The translations under genes and the position numbers were made by a program. Below are positions 35,536-45,348 of a stretch of DNA of 58,700 bases, in pieces. The notes beneath the pieces are model-generated. The model did not search any database. It was not told the origin of the DNA and saw only the letters and a list, made by a program, of their open reading frames with translations. The stretch's first letter is position 1; each line of letters begins with the position of its first letter. The stretch is from an uncultured Verrucomicrobiota bacterium (GTDB lineage Bacteria > Verrucomicrobiota > Verrucomicrobiia > Limisphaerales > UBA9464), in the NCBI GenBank assembly GCA_903907925.1, contig CAIVQB010000126.1, forward strand, positions 1-58,700, read 5' to 3'.

Positions 35536-36719
35536 CGTCGGGCGAGACCCAGCATGCTGACAAAAACACCGCCCAATGCGGTTTGAAATCCCAGGGCAAA
35601 CAGGGTCGCTCCGGGAATGACCAGGCGCATGGTGCTGGGATAGTCCAGCCGCCCGTACCCGCTGGTATGCCAGCGCAGGACCGCCAATGCCAGCAACACC
35701 GTTCCAGCGATCAAAGCGACGGCGGCCACCATCAAACCGCGCTCCAGCGTCGCGATCTTCACATAGCGTTCCATGCGGTAGTCCGGAGGCAGCACGCCCT
35801 CGGAAACGGCGAAGGTCTTGATGATCACCGAAAACATCACCGACTGGAATCCGCAAAGGATGAAGAGGCTGGCGAACAACAGCGTGTGAACGTCGAAGGT
35901 CATTCGGCCCAGCGTCACCCCGGGTAGCGCCACGGCGTATCCGATCAGTCCGATGACCAACGCCACCAGGCCCGGCTGCAACAACAGCCAGCGTGGACTG
36001 CACAACAGAAAGAAACGGAGCGTACGCCAGCCATCCCGGAACGTCTTGAGATGCGGGGCGTGGGCGCGTCGGCCGTCCGGATGCAGGGTGATCGGCACTT
36101 CGACAATGCGCGCGCCGGTCAGACTGCCCTTGATCAGCATTTCTGTGGCGAATTCCATGCCGGTGCAACGCTGCCCCAGCTCGTGCTGCCAGTCGCGGCG
36201 GAATCCGCAGTAAATATCGCGCACCGGCGAATGAAACATCCACCGGGCCAGCAGGGTGAACATGGGATTGCCCCACCAGCGATGCAGGAACGGCATCGCC
36301 CCGGGCATCACCCGACCGCCGCCCCAGGGCAGACGGCAGCCTTGAACCAAATCCGCCCCCTCGCGCAACCGTGCCACGAACGGAGCCAGATCGGTCAGGT
36401 CATAACTGTCGTCCGCATCCGCCATGATGACATAGCGCCCGCGGGCCGCCGCGATGCCTCCGATCAGAGCCGCGCCATAGCCGCGCGCTTCCACGGCAAC
36501 CACCCGCGCCCCGGCCGACGTCGCCAATGCCTGCGATCCATCCACGCTGCCGTTGTCCGCCACGATGACTTCACCCGCGATACCGTGCTCGCGCAGGCAA
36601 CCGACCGCTTTGGCCACGCAACCCGAGACCGTGTCCGCTTCGTTCAAACACGGCAGAACCACGGACACCTCGATCCCGGGGTCCTCCGTCGTTGGACGGG
36701 CTGGAATCGCATCGTTCAT
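35532..36719 (-). CDS. GT2 family glycosyltransferase with C-terminal TM helices
   Basis: Membrane-linked transferase of 395 residues. The GT-A domain begins SVVLPCLNEADTVSGCV, the metal site is DADDSYD (101-107), and FRRDWQHELGQRCTGMEFATEM carries the acceptor-side Glu-rich segment. Two or more TM helices (about 240-380: LLLQPGLVALVIGLIGYAVAL, LLFASLFILCGFQSVMF, VIPGATLFALGFQTA) follow, as in DPM1-like polyprenyl-phosphate sugar transferases with C-terminal membrane parts. It may make an undecaprenyl-phosphate sugar for the GT39-like protein upstream. It overlaps both neighbours by 4 bases. Confidence 0.9.
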   Translation of the reverse strand: MNDAIPARPTTEDPGIEVSVVLPCLNEADTVSGCVAKAVGCLREHGIAGEVIVADNGSVDGSQALATSAGARVVAVEARGYGAALIGGIAAARGRYVIMADADDSYDLTDLAPFVARLREGADLVQGCRLPWGGGRVMPGAMPFLHRWWGNPMFTLLARWMFHSPVRDIYCGFRRDWQHELGQRCTGMEFATEMLIKGSLTGARIVEVPITLHPDGRRAHAPHLKTFRDGWRTLRFFLLCSPRWLLLQPGLVALVIGLIGYAVALPGVTLGRMTFDVHTLLFASLFILCGFQSVMFSVIIKTFAVSEGVLPPDYRMERYVKIATLERGLMVAAVALIAGTVLLALAVLRWHTSGYGRLDYPSTMRLVIPGATLFALGFQTALGGVFVSMLGLARR

Positions 36720-38152
36720 CGAACACTTTCCGTGATGGGAATGGCCGTCGCCGCGCGATGCGGACGGTGGCGATCCCGCAATTCAACCGCCACATGGGCC
36801 CACCACACATCAGGCACCTGGAAGGCGGGATGAACGGCGTACGGTGTCTCGCGGGCTTCCGCCGGCAGCGGTGCCTGCGGCCAGCCGAGGACCCGTCCCA
36901 CTTCACCGGCATACAATCGGATCGTCGAATGAGTCTGGGTGTCGACGTAGCGATTCCGCCAGGCGACAGCCAGGGGATCCACGGCGATTCCGGCGAATTG
37001 CACGATCACACCGAGTACGACGATCCCGCCGAGGACCGCCCGCAGCGTGGGCGTCAGCGGCGGCAACTGGGGTAGGGCCAGCGCCAGGAACGGAATCATG
37101 AACACCAGATAACGGGAACCGAAGCACAGGCCGCCATTCCAAAATGAATACCGGCTGAGAAAAGCAGCCGAGGCCAGCAGCAACACCAGGCTCAACACCA
37201 CGCCGACCGGATCCCTCCGCACCCAGCCCCGCAGGCTCAGGAACGCGATCAACAGAACGAAGAGGTTGAACGGAATGAACCCGTTTTGCGTGTCGACAAA
37301 AACACGGACAAAATTCGGAAGAATCCTGGACACTTCAAACAACGGCACGGGATCCACGCCGAAATAGATCTCGACCAGGGGATTTCCGAAGCGCCCGAAA
37401 TTGTAGAGCCCCTGAAGCGCAACGAACGGCAGTGCCCCCGCCGCGACGCGCAGGAAATCCCGCCATCCGCCGCGGCGCACCTCCCAGGCAAAGGCCAGGC
37501 CCACCAGCGGAATCAGCATCTGCGCCTGTTTGCGCGCCAGCAACGCCACCCCCAGCCAGGCACCTGCCAGCAGCGGATGGAAGGTTGCCTCCGATCGGCG
37601 CCGCCAATGACAGAAGGCCGCGAAGACCCCGAGCGCCATCCAGGGATCGCTGAACGGCATCTTGGCATAGGCCCACAGCAGCGACGAAAGACCGACGCCG
37701 ATCATCCCGAGCCGCATCAGGGACGACGGCACGCCTTGCCGACGCCAGGCCTGAACCAGATAGGCGAGGATACCCAACGAAGCCGGCACGTTGATGAAGC
37801 TAGCGGCAAATTCCTCCATCATCTTGAGCGGAAAACCGGGAAGAAAACCGGCGACGGCGCGGATGATCAGCGTGGAAGGCACCCAGAGCGCCGGCAACAA
37901 CGGGCCGTATTGGGAATAGTGCAGGCCGCCAACACCTGCCGGCGTATAGTGATCAAAACCGGCTCCGGAGATCGAAACTCGTCCCTCGAGAAACGCCCGT
38001 GTCTGACTGAACATGATGCCCTGGTCGACCACTCCCAGCCGGCCGGAGACCGACAGGAGATAGATCAGCGCGACCGCAAGGAACCCCTTCCACGGAAACG
38101 GAGCCGTCGTCGAAACTTCGACACCCGCGGGCTCGGTTGGCGGTTTCGACAT
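36716..38152 (-). CDS. Multi-TM mannosyltransferase/GT39-like membrane protein
   Basis: Polytopic membrane protein, 478 residues, with about 10-11 TM helices. It resembles GT-C sugar transferases (ArnT/GT39, DUF2029) that use a polyprenyl-phosphate sugar donor. Visible segments are FAVALIYLLSVSGRLGVVDQG-like TM1, DHYTPAGVGGLHYSQYGPLL with an acidic Asp in the first periplasmic loop as in GT-C folds, and PWMALGVFAAFCHWRRRSE. The donor and acceptor are not known. It is the first gene of the operon with the GT2 enzyme and the methyltransferase, each joined by ATGA overlaps. Confidence 0.8.
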   Translation of the reverse strand: MSKPPTEPAGVEVSTTAPFPWKGFLAVALIYLLSVSGRLGVVDQGIMFSQTRAFLEGRVSISGAGFDHYTPAGVGGLHYSQYGPLLPALWVPSTLIIRAVAGFLPGFPLKMMEEFAASFINVPASLGILAYLVQAWRRQGVPSSLMRLGMIGVGLSSLLWAYAKMPFSDPWMALGVFAAFCHWRRRSEATFHPLLAGAWLGVALLARKQAQMLIPLVGLAFAWEVRRGGWRDFLRVAAGALPFVALQGLYNFGRFGNPLVEIYFGVDPVPLFEVSRILPNFVRVFVDTQNGFIPFNLFVLLIAFLSLRGWVRRDPVGVVLSLVLLLASAAFLSRYSFWNGGLCFGSRYLVFMIPFLALALPQLPPLTPTLRAVLGGIVVLGVIVQFAGIAVDPLAVAWRNRYVDTQTHSTIRLYAGEVGRVLGWPQAPLPAEARETPYAVHPAFQVPDVWWAHVAVELRDRHRPHRAATAIPITESVR

Positions 38153-38244
38153 GCGCTCGCGAACCCTAGGGGCTCTCCGCCGGAGTGACCAGACCAGAAG
38201 TCACCGTCACCTTCACCGCACCGGCCGCGCGATGAACATCCAAC

Positions 38245-39348
38245 TCACACGTTGAACTTGAACAACAGCACGTCGCCGTCTTTCACGACGTACTCCTTGC
38301 CTTCCATCCGGTACAATCCCTTTTCCCGGGCACCGGCCACCGAACCGCACCGCACCAGATCCTCGTAGGCGACCGTCTCCGCCTTGATGAACCCACGTTC
38401 AAAATCACTATGAATCACTCCCGCGGCTTGTGGCGCGGTGTCACCGGCATGAATCGTCCAGGCGCGCACCTCTTTTTCACCGGCGGTGAAATAGGTGCGA
38501 AGTCCGAGCAGATGATACGTTCCACGGATCAGGCTTCCGACGCCGGATTCGCTGACGCCCAATTCCTTCAGGAATTCCGCGGCCTCCTCGGGCGAGAGAT
38601 CCACCAGATCGCTTTCGATCTGCGCCGAAATCACCACCGCCTCGCAGGCAAAATGGTTCTGCGCATACTCCCGGACCTGGCGGACGAACACGTTGGACTC
38701 CGCGGTGGCGAGATCGGATTCCTTCACATTGCAGGCGAAGATCGTCGGCTTGTCGGTCATCAACCAGAACAAGCGCGACACCGCCTTGTCCTCTGGTGAC
38801 AACTCCAGCGTAAGGGCCGGCTTGCCCGCGTCGAGATGCGGTTCCAGTTTCTTCAGGACGGTTTCCTCGATCAGCGCCTGCTTGTCGCCGCGCTTGGCGT
38901 CCTTGGCGACGCTCTGAAGCCGCTTCTTGACCGATTCCATGTCGGCCAGGACCAGTTCGGTGGTGATGGTCTCGATGTCGCGGATCGGATCCACCGTCCC
39001 GGCGACGTGATGGATGTCGGCGTCTTCGAAGCAGCGGACCACCTGCACGATGGCGTCCACTTCGCGGATGTGGGTGAGGAACTTGTTGCCGAGGCCTTCA
39101 CCGGCGCTGGCGCCCTTGACCAAGCCCGCGATGTCGACGAATTCGATCGCCGCCGGGATCACGACGTTGGTCTTTGCGATCTTCTGCAGGACGTACATCC
39201 GTTCGTCCGGGACCGTCACGATCCCAACGTTGGGATCGATGGTGCAGAAGGGGTAATTGGCGGCCTGCGCCTTGCGGGTGCGGGTGACGGCGTTGAAGAG
39301 GGTGGACTTGCCCACGTTGGGCAAGCCGACGATTCCGGCTTTGAGCAT
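38245..39348 (-). CDS. ychF: Redox-regulated ATPase YchF (OLA1 family)
   Basis: Universally conserved P-loop protein, 367 residues from the ATG at 39346-39348. G1 is GLPNVGKST (8-16), [12 protein letters not shown] follows, and G3 is [17 protein letters not shown]. The coiled-coil insert and C-terminal TGS domain ([33 protein letters not shown]) are complete. YchF hydrolyses ATP rather than GTP and binds ribosomes and proteasome-like partners. It is divergent from the DUF2231/cytochrome gene. Confidence 0.96.
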   Translation of the reverse strand: MLKAGIVGLPNVGKSTLFNAVTRTRKAQAANYPFCTIDPNVGIVTVPDERMYVLQKIAKTNVVIPAAIEFVDIAGLVKGASAGEGLGNKFLTHIREVDAIVQVVRCFEDADIHHVAGTVDPIRDIETITTELVLADMESVKKRLQSVAKDAKRGDKQALIEETVLKKLEPHLDAGKPALTLELSPEDKAVSRLFWLMTDKPTIFACNVKESDLATAESNVFVRQVREYAQNHFACEAVVISAQIESDLVDLSPEEAAEFLKELGVSESGVGSLIRGTYHLLGLRTYFTAGEKEVRAWTIHAGDTAPQAAGVIHSDFERGFIKAETVAYEDLVRCGSVAGAREKGLYRMEGKEYVVKDGDVLLFKFNV

Positions 39349-39506
39349 AATGCGGCGCGGAGCATGGCGGCGTGGATCCGGATGACAAGGGTCAAGGTCG
39401 CCCGACGCCTCCCGCTGTTCCACTCACGGCCGATGGCATTTCCATTGATAAATCCTTGCGAATTCGACGTCTTACCCCCGGTACAGAACCTGTAAATCCG
39501 CGTCCT

Positions 39507-40436
39507 TTGATTCCGAAACCCCATCTCCAGCCCCGTTCGCCGTGGGCGCTCGCATTCGTCACGATCTCCCTCCTGGCCACTGTCGGAGCCCAAGCGGCAC
39601 CGGCGATTCCCACCGCGGACACCTTCAGTTGGGCGGCCTTTCTCGGGCCGTTCCACATGGTGGTCCTTCACTATCCCATCGGCTTCCTCACCCTGACCGC
39701 CCTGCTCGAGGTCTGGGCGAGCTGGCAGCGGAGCGATTGGGCTCGAAAGGCCGTCCGTTTCGTGCTGCCGATCACCGCCGCTTCGGCCGTCCTGGCCGCC
39801 ATGCTGGGGTGGATGCGTGCCGGCGCGGGTGAGTTCGATCCCAGTCTGCTCAACTGGCATCGGGCGACCGGGCTTGGCATCGCCGCCTGTACGGTGGCGG
39901 CCGCCGGACTTCAATTCTCGCGCCCCTCGCGAGCCCGGGCCGATCTGGTCCGGCTGTTGTATCGCGGGTCGTTGGGACTCGGATTCCTGCTCCTGATTGC
40001 GGCAGGACATTTCGGTGGCAGCCTCACTCACGGATCCGGTTTCCTGACCCGCAACGCCCCACCCGCCCTTCGCCGCGCCCTCGGTGAAACCGGGCCAGCC
40101 GCCACGTCGATCGCAACGACCACCGGTTCCGGCAATCAAAGCCTCTATCTCTCGCTGGTGAAACCGGCATTGGAGAAACGCTGCTACGCGTGCCACGGAC
40201 CCGACAAACAAAAGGGCAAGCTCCGGCTCGATCGGCGGGAGAACGCGCTCGCCGGGGGCGAGAGCGGTGAACCCGCCATCCAGCCGGGTGACATCCGCAA
40301 GAGCCGCATCCTGTATCATCTGCTGGTTCCGCGCGAACACGACGACGCCATGCCTCCCGACGGCAAGGAGCCGATGACCGCCGAACAGATCGTCGGGATC
40401 GGCCGCTGGATCCAGCAGGGCGCGCCGTTCGAGTGA
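39507..40436 (+). CDS. DUF2231-like membrane domain fused to planctomycete-type cytochrome c
   Basis: Protein of 309 residues using a TTG start at 39507, which gives LIPKPHLQPRSPWALAF and a signal or anchor segment. An ATG at 39372 is also in frame but gives a long disordered tail. Several hydrophobic stretches (FHMVVLHYPIGFLTLTALLE, FVLPITAASAVLAAMLG, GLGIAACTVAAAG, GSLGLGFLLLIAAG) make a DUF2231-like membrane domain. The C terminus carries one heme site, CYACHGPDKQKGKLRLD (about residue 226), then AIQPGDIRKSRILYHL and DDAMPPDG, the planctomycete cytochrome c (PSCyt1-like) motif found in sulfatase and DUF1549 clusters. The electron partner is unknown. Confidence 0.8.
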   Translation: MIPKPHLQPRSPWALAFVTISLLATVGAQAAPAIPTADTFSWAAFLGPFHMVVLHYPIGFLTLTALLEVWASWQRSDWARKAVRFVLPITAASAVLAAMLGWMRAGAGEFDPSLLNWHRATGLGIAACTVAAAGLQFSRPSRARADLVRLLYRGSLGLGFLLLIAAGHFGGSLTHGSGFLTRNAPPALRRALGETGPAATSIATTTGSGNQSLYLSLVKPALEKRCYACHGPDKQKGKLRLDRRENALAGGESGEPAIQPGDIRKSRILYHLLVPREHDDAMPPDGKEPMTAEQIVGIGRWIQQGAPFE

Positions 40437-40471
40437 ACGCATTGACAGCGGTCCGCGGGGTTCCGCTGGAA

Positions 40472-40489
40472 TTGTAACCCATTTGTGAC
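40472..40489 (+). promoter_or_regulatory. Pho-box-like direct repeat
   Basis: TTGTAAC-CCAT-TTGTGAC: two 7-bp direct repeats separated by 4 bp, the geometry of a PhoB-binding Pho box (consensus CTGTCAT-N4-CTGTCAT), ending 42 bases upstream of the polyphosphate kinase start. Six of seven bases agree between the repeats. Phosphate regulation of ppk would make sense biologically. No Pho regulator is in the window. Confidence 0.5.
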
Positions 40490-40531
40490 TCGCCTAAGAC
40501 TGGACCCGCGGGGAGCCTCCCCGGTCCCGAC

Positions 40532-42679
40532 ATGCCGAAACCCACGTCAGCCAACTCGCCGGGAGCCTCGCACCTTTTCAACCGCGAACTAAGCTGGCTC
40601 GAATTCAACCAGCGCGTCCTCGACGAGGCGCTCGATCCCGAGACGCCGCTGTTGGAACGGGTTAAATTCTTTTGCATCGCCTCCTCCAACCTCGACGAGT
40701 TTTTCGAGGTGCGGGTCGCGACGCTCAAACAGGAAATCGAGGAAGGTTCCGGCAGACGCGGTCCGGATGGACGCACGCCAGCGGAAACACTCCGCGATGT
40801 CACCCGCCGGGTCCGTCGGTTTATCCACGACGCCTACGCCTGCTGGCGGCAGACGCTCGTCCCCGCCCTGGCGCGCGCAGGGATCCGCTTCCATGACATG
40901 GACCGGCTGAACGCGGAGGATCGCTCCTTTCTCGGCCACTACTTCAACGCCGAAGTTCTTCCGGTGCTGACCCCGCTGGCCGTCGATCCGTCCCATCCGT
41001 TCCCACAACTGCTCAACAAATCGCTCAACCTCATTGTCCGGCTCACCGCGACCCACACCGGTGAAGTGCGACGCCGCGTGGCCGTGGTCCAGGTGCCGCG
41101 CGTCCTGCCACGATTGGTCCGGCTGAATCGAAAGGGGAAGACGACCCAGGACTATGTCTTCCTGGCCGACCTGATCGGGGCGCATCTTTCTCAACTCTTT
41201 CCCGGAACCCAAATCGAGGGCTGGTGGGCGTTTCGCGTCACGCGCAACAGCGAGTTGTATCTCGACGAGGAGGAAGTGCCCAACCTGCTCAAGGCTGTGG
41301 AGCTCGAGGTCCACAATCGCCGCAAGGGCGATGGCGTCCGCCTCGAGGTGGCGTCCGATTGTCCGCCGGAAATCCGCGGCGAACTGCTCGAAAAAACCCA
41401 CCTCACCGAGGACGATCTGTACGTCATCGACGGGCCGCTGAATCCGACGCGCCTGATGGCCATTGTCGACGAGGGCTCCTCACCGGAGCTCCGGGATCCG
41501 CGGTTCGTCGCCCCAACGGCCGCCAGCCTTCTCGGCGTCACCGACCTGTTCGAGGCCATCCGGAAGCGGGATCACCTCCTGCATCATCCGTATGAAAGCT
41601 TCAATTCGGTGGTCGAATTCCTCGAACAGGCCGCGGCCGATCCGAAGGTCCTTGCCATCAAACAGACACTCTACCGCACCGGCGGCGATCAACGGATCAT
41701 CGGAGCCCTGATGGAGGCGGTGAAAAACGGCAAACAGGTCACGGCCGTCGTTGAACTCAAGGCGCGCTTCGACGAGGCGAACAACATCCGCTGGGCACGG
41801 GCGTTGGAAGAGGCCGGCGTCCACGTGGTCTATGGCCTCGTCGGATACAAGATCCATTGCAAGATGGCCCTGGTGGTGCGCGCCGATGAGGATGGCATCC
41901 GGCGGTATCTCCACATCGGAACCGGCAATTACAATCCGACCACCGCGCGGTTCTACACCGATCTCAGCCTGCTCACCTGCCGTCCGCAATTCGGTGAGGA
42001 TGCGACCAATCTGTTCAATCTCCTCACCGGCATCTGCCAGTTCCAGGGCACGCAAAAGTTCGTGGTCGCCCATTTCCAGATGCACGACCGGGTGCTCGAA
42101 CTCATCCATCGCGAAGCCACCCACGCGCGGGCCGGACTACCGGCGCGCATCATTGCCAAGATGAATGCGCTGGTGGACGAGCAGATCATCGAGGCGCTTT
42201 ACCGTGCCTCCGAAGCGGGCGTGCGCATCGACCTCATCATCCGCGGCGTCTGCTGCCTGCGACCGGGCGTGCCGGGACTCAGCGAGAACATTTCCGTCCG
42301 CAGCATCGTCGACCGGTTCCTGGAACACGCCCGGGTGTGGTCGTTCGAAAACGCCGGCCAGCCGGAGGTGTTCATTGGCAGCGCGGACTGGATGCCGCGG
42401 AATCTGTTCCGCCGGATCGAAGTGGCGGTGCCGATCGAAGATGGCATCCTCCGCGACCGCATCCTGAAGGACATCCTCGCCGTCCAACTTAACGACACCG
42501 TCAAGGCCCGCGTCCTTCAACCGGACGGCACGTCAACGCGACCGGGGCCGGCCAAGGGAGCCAGCGCCCACCGCAGCCAGACCGAATTCATAGCCCAGGT
42601 CGAAGCCGCGGCGAATCCGGTCAGCCACGGTGGACGACGACGCGACATCGCGACACTCCGCGTTCGGAAACAACCCTAG
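40532..42679 (+). CDS. ppk1: Polyphosphate kinase 1
   Basis: Makes inorganic polyphosphate from ATP through a phosphohistidine intermediate; 715 residues. N-terminal FNRELSWLEFNQRVLDEA and SSNLDEFFEVRVATLKQ are standard. The autophosphorylated His461 sits in HIGTGNYNPTTARFYTD, and the second catalytic region has LPARIIAKMNALVDEQI and SVRSIVDRFLEHARVW. The ATG at 40532 gives a short N-terminal extension of 13 residues before HLFNREL. A Pho-box-like repeat lies upstream. ppx is not adjacent. Confidence 0.96.
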   Translation: MPKPTSANSPGASHLFNRELSWLEFNQRVLDEALDPETPLLERVKFFCIASSNLDEFFEVRVATLKQEIEEGSGRRGPDGRTPAETLRDVTRRVRRFIHDAYACWRQTLVPALARAGIRFHDMDRLNAEDRSFLGHYFNAEVLPVLTPLAVDPSHPFPQLLNKSLNLIVRLTATHTGEVRRRVAVVQVPRVLPRLVRLNRKGKTTQDYVFLADLIGAHLSQLFPGTQIEGWWAFRVTRNSELYLDEEEVPNLLKAVELEVHNRRKGDGVRLEVASDCPPEIRGELLEKTHLTEDDLYVIDGPLNPTRLMAIVDEGSSPELRDPRFVAPTAASLLGVTDLFEAIRKRDHLLHHPYESFNSVVEFLEQAAADPKVLAIKQTLYRTGGDQRIIGALMEAVKNGKQVTAVVELKARFDEANNIRWARALEEAGVHVVYGLVGYKIHCKMALVVRADEDGIRRYLHIGTGNYNPTTARFYTDLSLLTCRPQFGEDATNLFNLLTGICQFQGTQKFVVAHFQMHDRVLELIHREATHARAGLPARIIAKMNALVDEQIIEALYRASEAGVRIDLIIRGVCCLRPGVPGLSENISVRSIVDRFLEHARVWSFENAGQPEVFIGSADWMPRNLFRRIEVAVPIEDGILRDRILKDILAVQLNDTVKARVLQPDGTSTRPGPAKGASAHRSQTEFIAQVEAAANPVSHGGRRRDIATLRVRKQP

Positions 42680-42796
42680 CGGACTGGTAGGGCGCGGCTC
42701 CTGCCACGCCGGGAAGATCGGCTCCGTGATGTGGATTGAATCTGGAAGGCAGGAAAGCAGGAGACGAAGTGAGTGAGTCGGGGAGGACCGCGTGGT

Positions 42797-44269
42797 TCAC
42801 ACCGTCACGCGTTGGTCGCGGTAAACGCCGGCGACGACGGTGCCGGTTCCCTCGGATTCACGGCTGAATTCCACTGAGCCCACACAGGTCACGCCCGGTT
42901 CAAACCGCACCCGGCCGCGAACCTTCAACCCGTCACATCCGATCAACGACGGCGCGCCACCGGGAAACAACGCTTCAAAGTCCGGCAGGAATTTATAGTG
43001 CACGGAATCGAGATCCACCACCGGAGGCCGGCCGTCACGCGACTCCACCAACACCAACCGGTGATCCCCGGTCACCCGGTAGGCATCCGATCGCAGCGCG
43101 AGCAGATCGACCGTCGCCTTCACCGGCGCAAACCGTGAACGCGGGACCACCACCGCCGCCGAGCGATCGAATTCACCAATCGCCGCGCCCATCGCGGACT
43201 CCAATTGCAGAACCTTCGGTGAGGCCGGATCCCGCGGATCGACCGTCTTCACGTTGGTGATCAACGGCAGCGAAAGCGTACCGCCCTGACACCGAAGCAG
43301 GTCCCGAATCGCGTCCAGCCGGATCCAGAGGTTGTTGGTGTTGAAAAACCGGTGCCGTGAAATGTCCTGAAACGACGCCTCGTCGGCCGCCGGGCATTGG
43401 GCCGATTCGCGCAACAGCAACCGCCCGTCGGCGAGCGAGCGCGCCAGGTGACCGCCCTTGCGATCCGCCGCCGTCCGTTCAGCCACTTCCATCACGAACG
43501 GCAGATCCTGATCCGCAAAATACCGCAGCAGGTCGAGGTCGACGGTCGCGCCCAGATTGTCGGAATTGGACACAAAGGCGTACCGGATGCCTCGCTCCAG
43601 GAATCGATCCAGCAATCCACAGGCGAGCAACGAAGGATAAAAATCACCGTGCCCCGGCGGGCACCATTCCATCTCCGGATCCGCCGGCCACACCGCGGGT
43701 TCCAGCGTTGCCGGATCCAGTTTGGGCACCGTGCTCTGGATGAAATCCATTTCCGCGGGATCACCCAATCCGGAAAACCGGGAGAGAGCGTCCAACGTCT
43801 GTCGTCGTGTCGCCGTGCTGTTCATCAGGCAGAACGCGGGAACCTCTCCACCGGTCCGCTGCCGCAGGTGAAGAATCTGGCGGACGATGAAATCGAGGAA
43901 GGTCGCACCGGAGCGAACCGGCACCAGCGACTTCGGGCCATCCAGCCCCATGCCCGTTCCCAGTCCGCCGTTCAGTTTGAAAACCACCAACTGCCGGAGC
44001 AGTGCGTCATCGCCCGGGACGTCGGGTTCAGTGGGATTGCGGGATTGGAAGTCTGCCAACCGCGGCAGGGAAGCGACCGGTTCGATCGAAGCTTCGGGAA
44101 GAAAACCACGGGCACCACGCCGGACGCGATCGACGGCTCCCAGGAAACCCAAAATCGCGGCCTCACTCTGCCCCGCCGCCCGCATGCAGGCGGCAATTCG
44201 CGCGTCACCCGCCGACGGAATGACCGGCGAAGTCGTGGCGGAAAGTTCGGGTGAATCGTGAGCAGGCAC
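42797..44269 (-). CDS. UTP-glucose-1-phosphate uridylyltransferase, UDPGP family
   Basis: Eukaryotic-type UDP-glucose pyrophosphorylase, 490 residues; it makes UDP-glucose from UTP and glucose 1-phosphate. The nucleotide-binding loop is LNGGLGTGMG (99-108), with GPKSLVPV just after. Further motifs are LMNSTATRRQTLDAL, WCPPGHGDFYPSLL, FVSNSDNLGATVDLDLL, and the catalytic region RHRFFNTNNLWIRL with ITNVKTVDP. The C terminus (VTCVGSVEFSRESEGTGTVV) forms a left-handed beta-helix. The length and motifs fit the UDPGP family rather than the GalU type. UDP-N-acetylhexosamine pyrophosphorylase is an alternative within the same superfamily. Confidence 0.9.
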   Translation of the reverse strand: MPAHDSPELSATTSPVIPSAGDARIAACMRAAGQSEAAILGFLGAVDRVRRGARGFLPEASIEPVASLPRLADFQSRNPTEPDVPGDDALLRQLVVFKLNGGLGTGMGLDGPKSLVPVRSGATFLDFIVRQILHLRQRTGGEVPAFCLMNSTATRRQTLDALSRFSGLGDPAEMDFIQSTVPKLDPATLEPAVWPADPEMEWCPPGHGDFYPSLLACGLLDRFLERGIRYAFVSNSDNLGATVDLDLLRYFADQDLPFVMEVAERTAADRKGGHLARSLADGRLLLRESAQCPAADEASFQDISRHRFFNTNNLWIRLDAIRDLLRCQGGTLSLPLITNVKTVDPRDPASPKVLQLESAMGAAIGEFDRSAAVVVPRSRFAPVKATVDLLALRSDAYRVTGDHRLVLVESRDGRPPVVDLDSVHYKFLPDFEALFPGGAPSLIGCDGLKVRGRVRFEPGVTCVGSVEFSRESEGTGTVVAGVYRDQRVTV

Positions 44270-44379
44270 TCGCCGAATCCTTAGCGGAACCGGTGCCCGG
44301 TGTCAGCCCGGATCCCCAACTTGGAATCCGTCGGGAATCCGCCAATCCACACGCCCGGCAGGATACCGGCGCTCCCGGA

Positions 44380-45252
44380 TCACACGTCGCAGATGCTCAC
44401 GCCCTGCTTGAGCGAGGCGATGACGTCCGGACGTTTGGGTTTGAATTCCTGGGCCACGTGGCCCTTGAACCCGGTGGCGACGATGGCCTGCATGATCGCC
44501 GGATAGTAGAGCTCCTGCGATTCATCGATTTCGTTCCGTCCCGGGACACCGCCGGTGTGGTAATGCGCAAACCACTTGTGCTGCTTGCGAATGGTGGCGA
44601 TCACGTCGCCCTCCATGATTTGCATGTGGTAGATGTCATAGAGGAGCTTGAACCGTTCGCTGCCGACCGCCTCGCAGAGCGCCACGCCCCACTTCGACAA
44701 ATCGCATTGGTAGTCCGCGTGGTCCACCTTGGAGTTCAGCAACTCCATCACCAGCGTGACCTTGTTCTTCTCGGCGATCGGCAACAGGCGCTGAATCCCG
44801 ATGGCACAATTCTTGATCCCCTGCTCATCGGGCAGACCGGCGCGGTTGCCGGATAAACAGATTATGTTCTCGCATCCGAGGTTCATGACCTTCGGCGCCG
44901 CATCTTCGAACCAGGCGAGAATGGCGTCGTGATTCTCCAGACGATTCAACCCCTTGGTGATGCCTCCGGGAATCCCGCTGACCATGGCGCAGGTGAGTCC
45001 GTGCTTCTGGACGGTCGGGATGTCCTTCACCTCCAGGAGCTCGATGGAATGGAGGCCGAATTGTTTCCCGGCGACTGCGAGATCCTCGAGTTTCACCGTT
45101 GGATAGCACCATTTGCAGACCGAATGATTGACGCGGCCCTTGGTGCCAATGGCGGCCTCGGCCGCACCGAGACGTTGTCCAAGGGAAGCAGCCGCGGTCG
45201 CGGCAACGGCGGAGGCGGCGGAGGTCAAAGCAGAACGACGGGAGAGTTTCAT
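44380..45252 (-). CDS. Tat-exported sugar isomerase/epimerase TIM-barrel protein
   Basis: Protein of 290 residues from the ATG at 45250-45252. The N terminus MKLSRRSALTSAASAV has a twin-arginine (SRRSAL) signal, so it is exported folded. The rest is a xylose-isomerase-like TIM barrel (AP endonuclease family 2), similar to hydroxypyruvate isomerases: LHSIELLEVKDIPTVQKHGL, NHDAILAWFEDAAPKVMNLG, VTLVMELLNSKVDHADYQCD (metal Glu and Asp), LLYDIYHMQIMEGDV, WFAHYHTGGVPGRNEID (His) and HVAQEFKPKRPD (Glu). Such Tat-exported barrels are common in Verrucomicrobiota; substrate unknown. Confidence 0.88.
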   Translation of the reverse strand: MKLSRRSALTSAASAVAATAAASLGQRLGAAEAAIGTKGRVNHSVCKWCYPTVKLEDLAVAGKQFGLHSIELLEVKDIPTVQKHGLTCAMVSGIPGGITKGLNRLENHDAILAWFEDAAPKVMNLGCENIICLSGNRAGLPDEQGIKNCAIGIQRLLPIAEKNKVTLVMELLNSKVDHADYQCDLSKWGVALCEAVGSERFKLLYDIYHMQIMEGDVIATIRKQHKWFAHYHTGGVPGRNEIDESQELYYPAIMQAIVATGFKGHVAQEFKPKRPDVIASLKQGVSICDV

Positions 45253-45348
45253 GGGAAGGCGGGTACGCCCCAAGAACAGCCGTCACCCGCCCGCCCCGCA
45301 AGCCGATTTTGAACAGAGGACGGTTCGACGGCCCGACACGCCCTTCAA

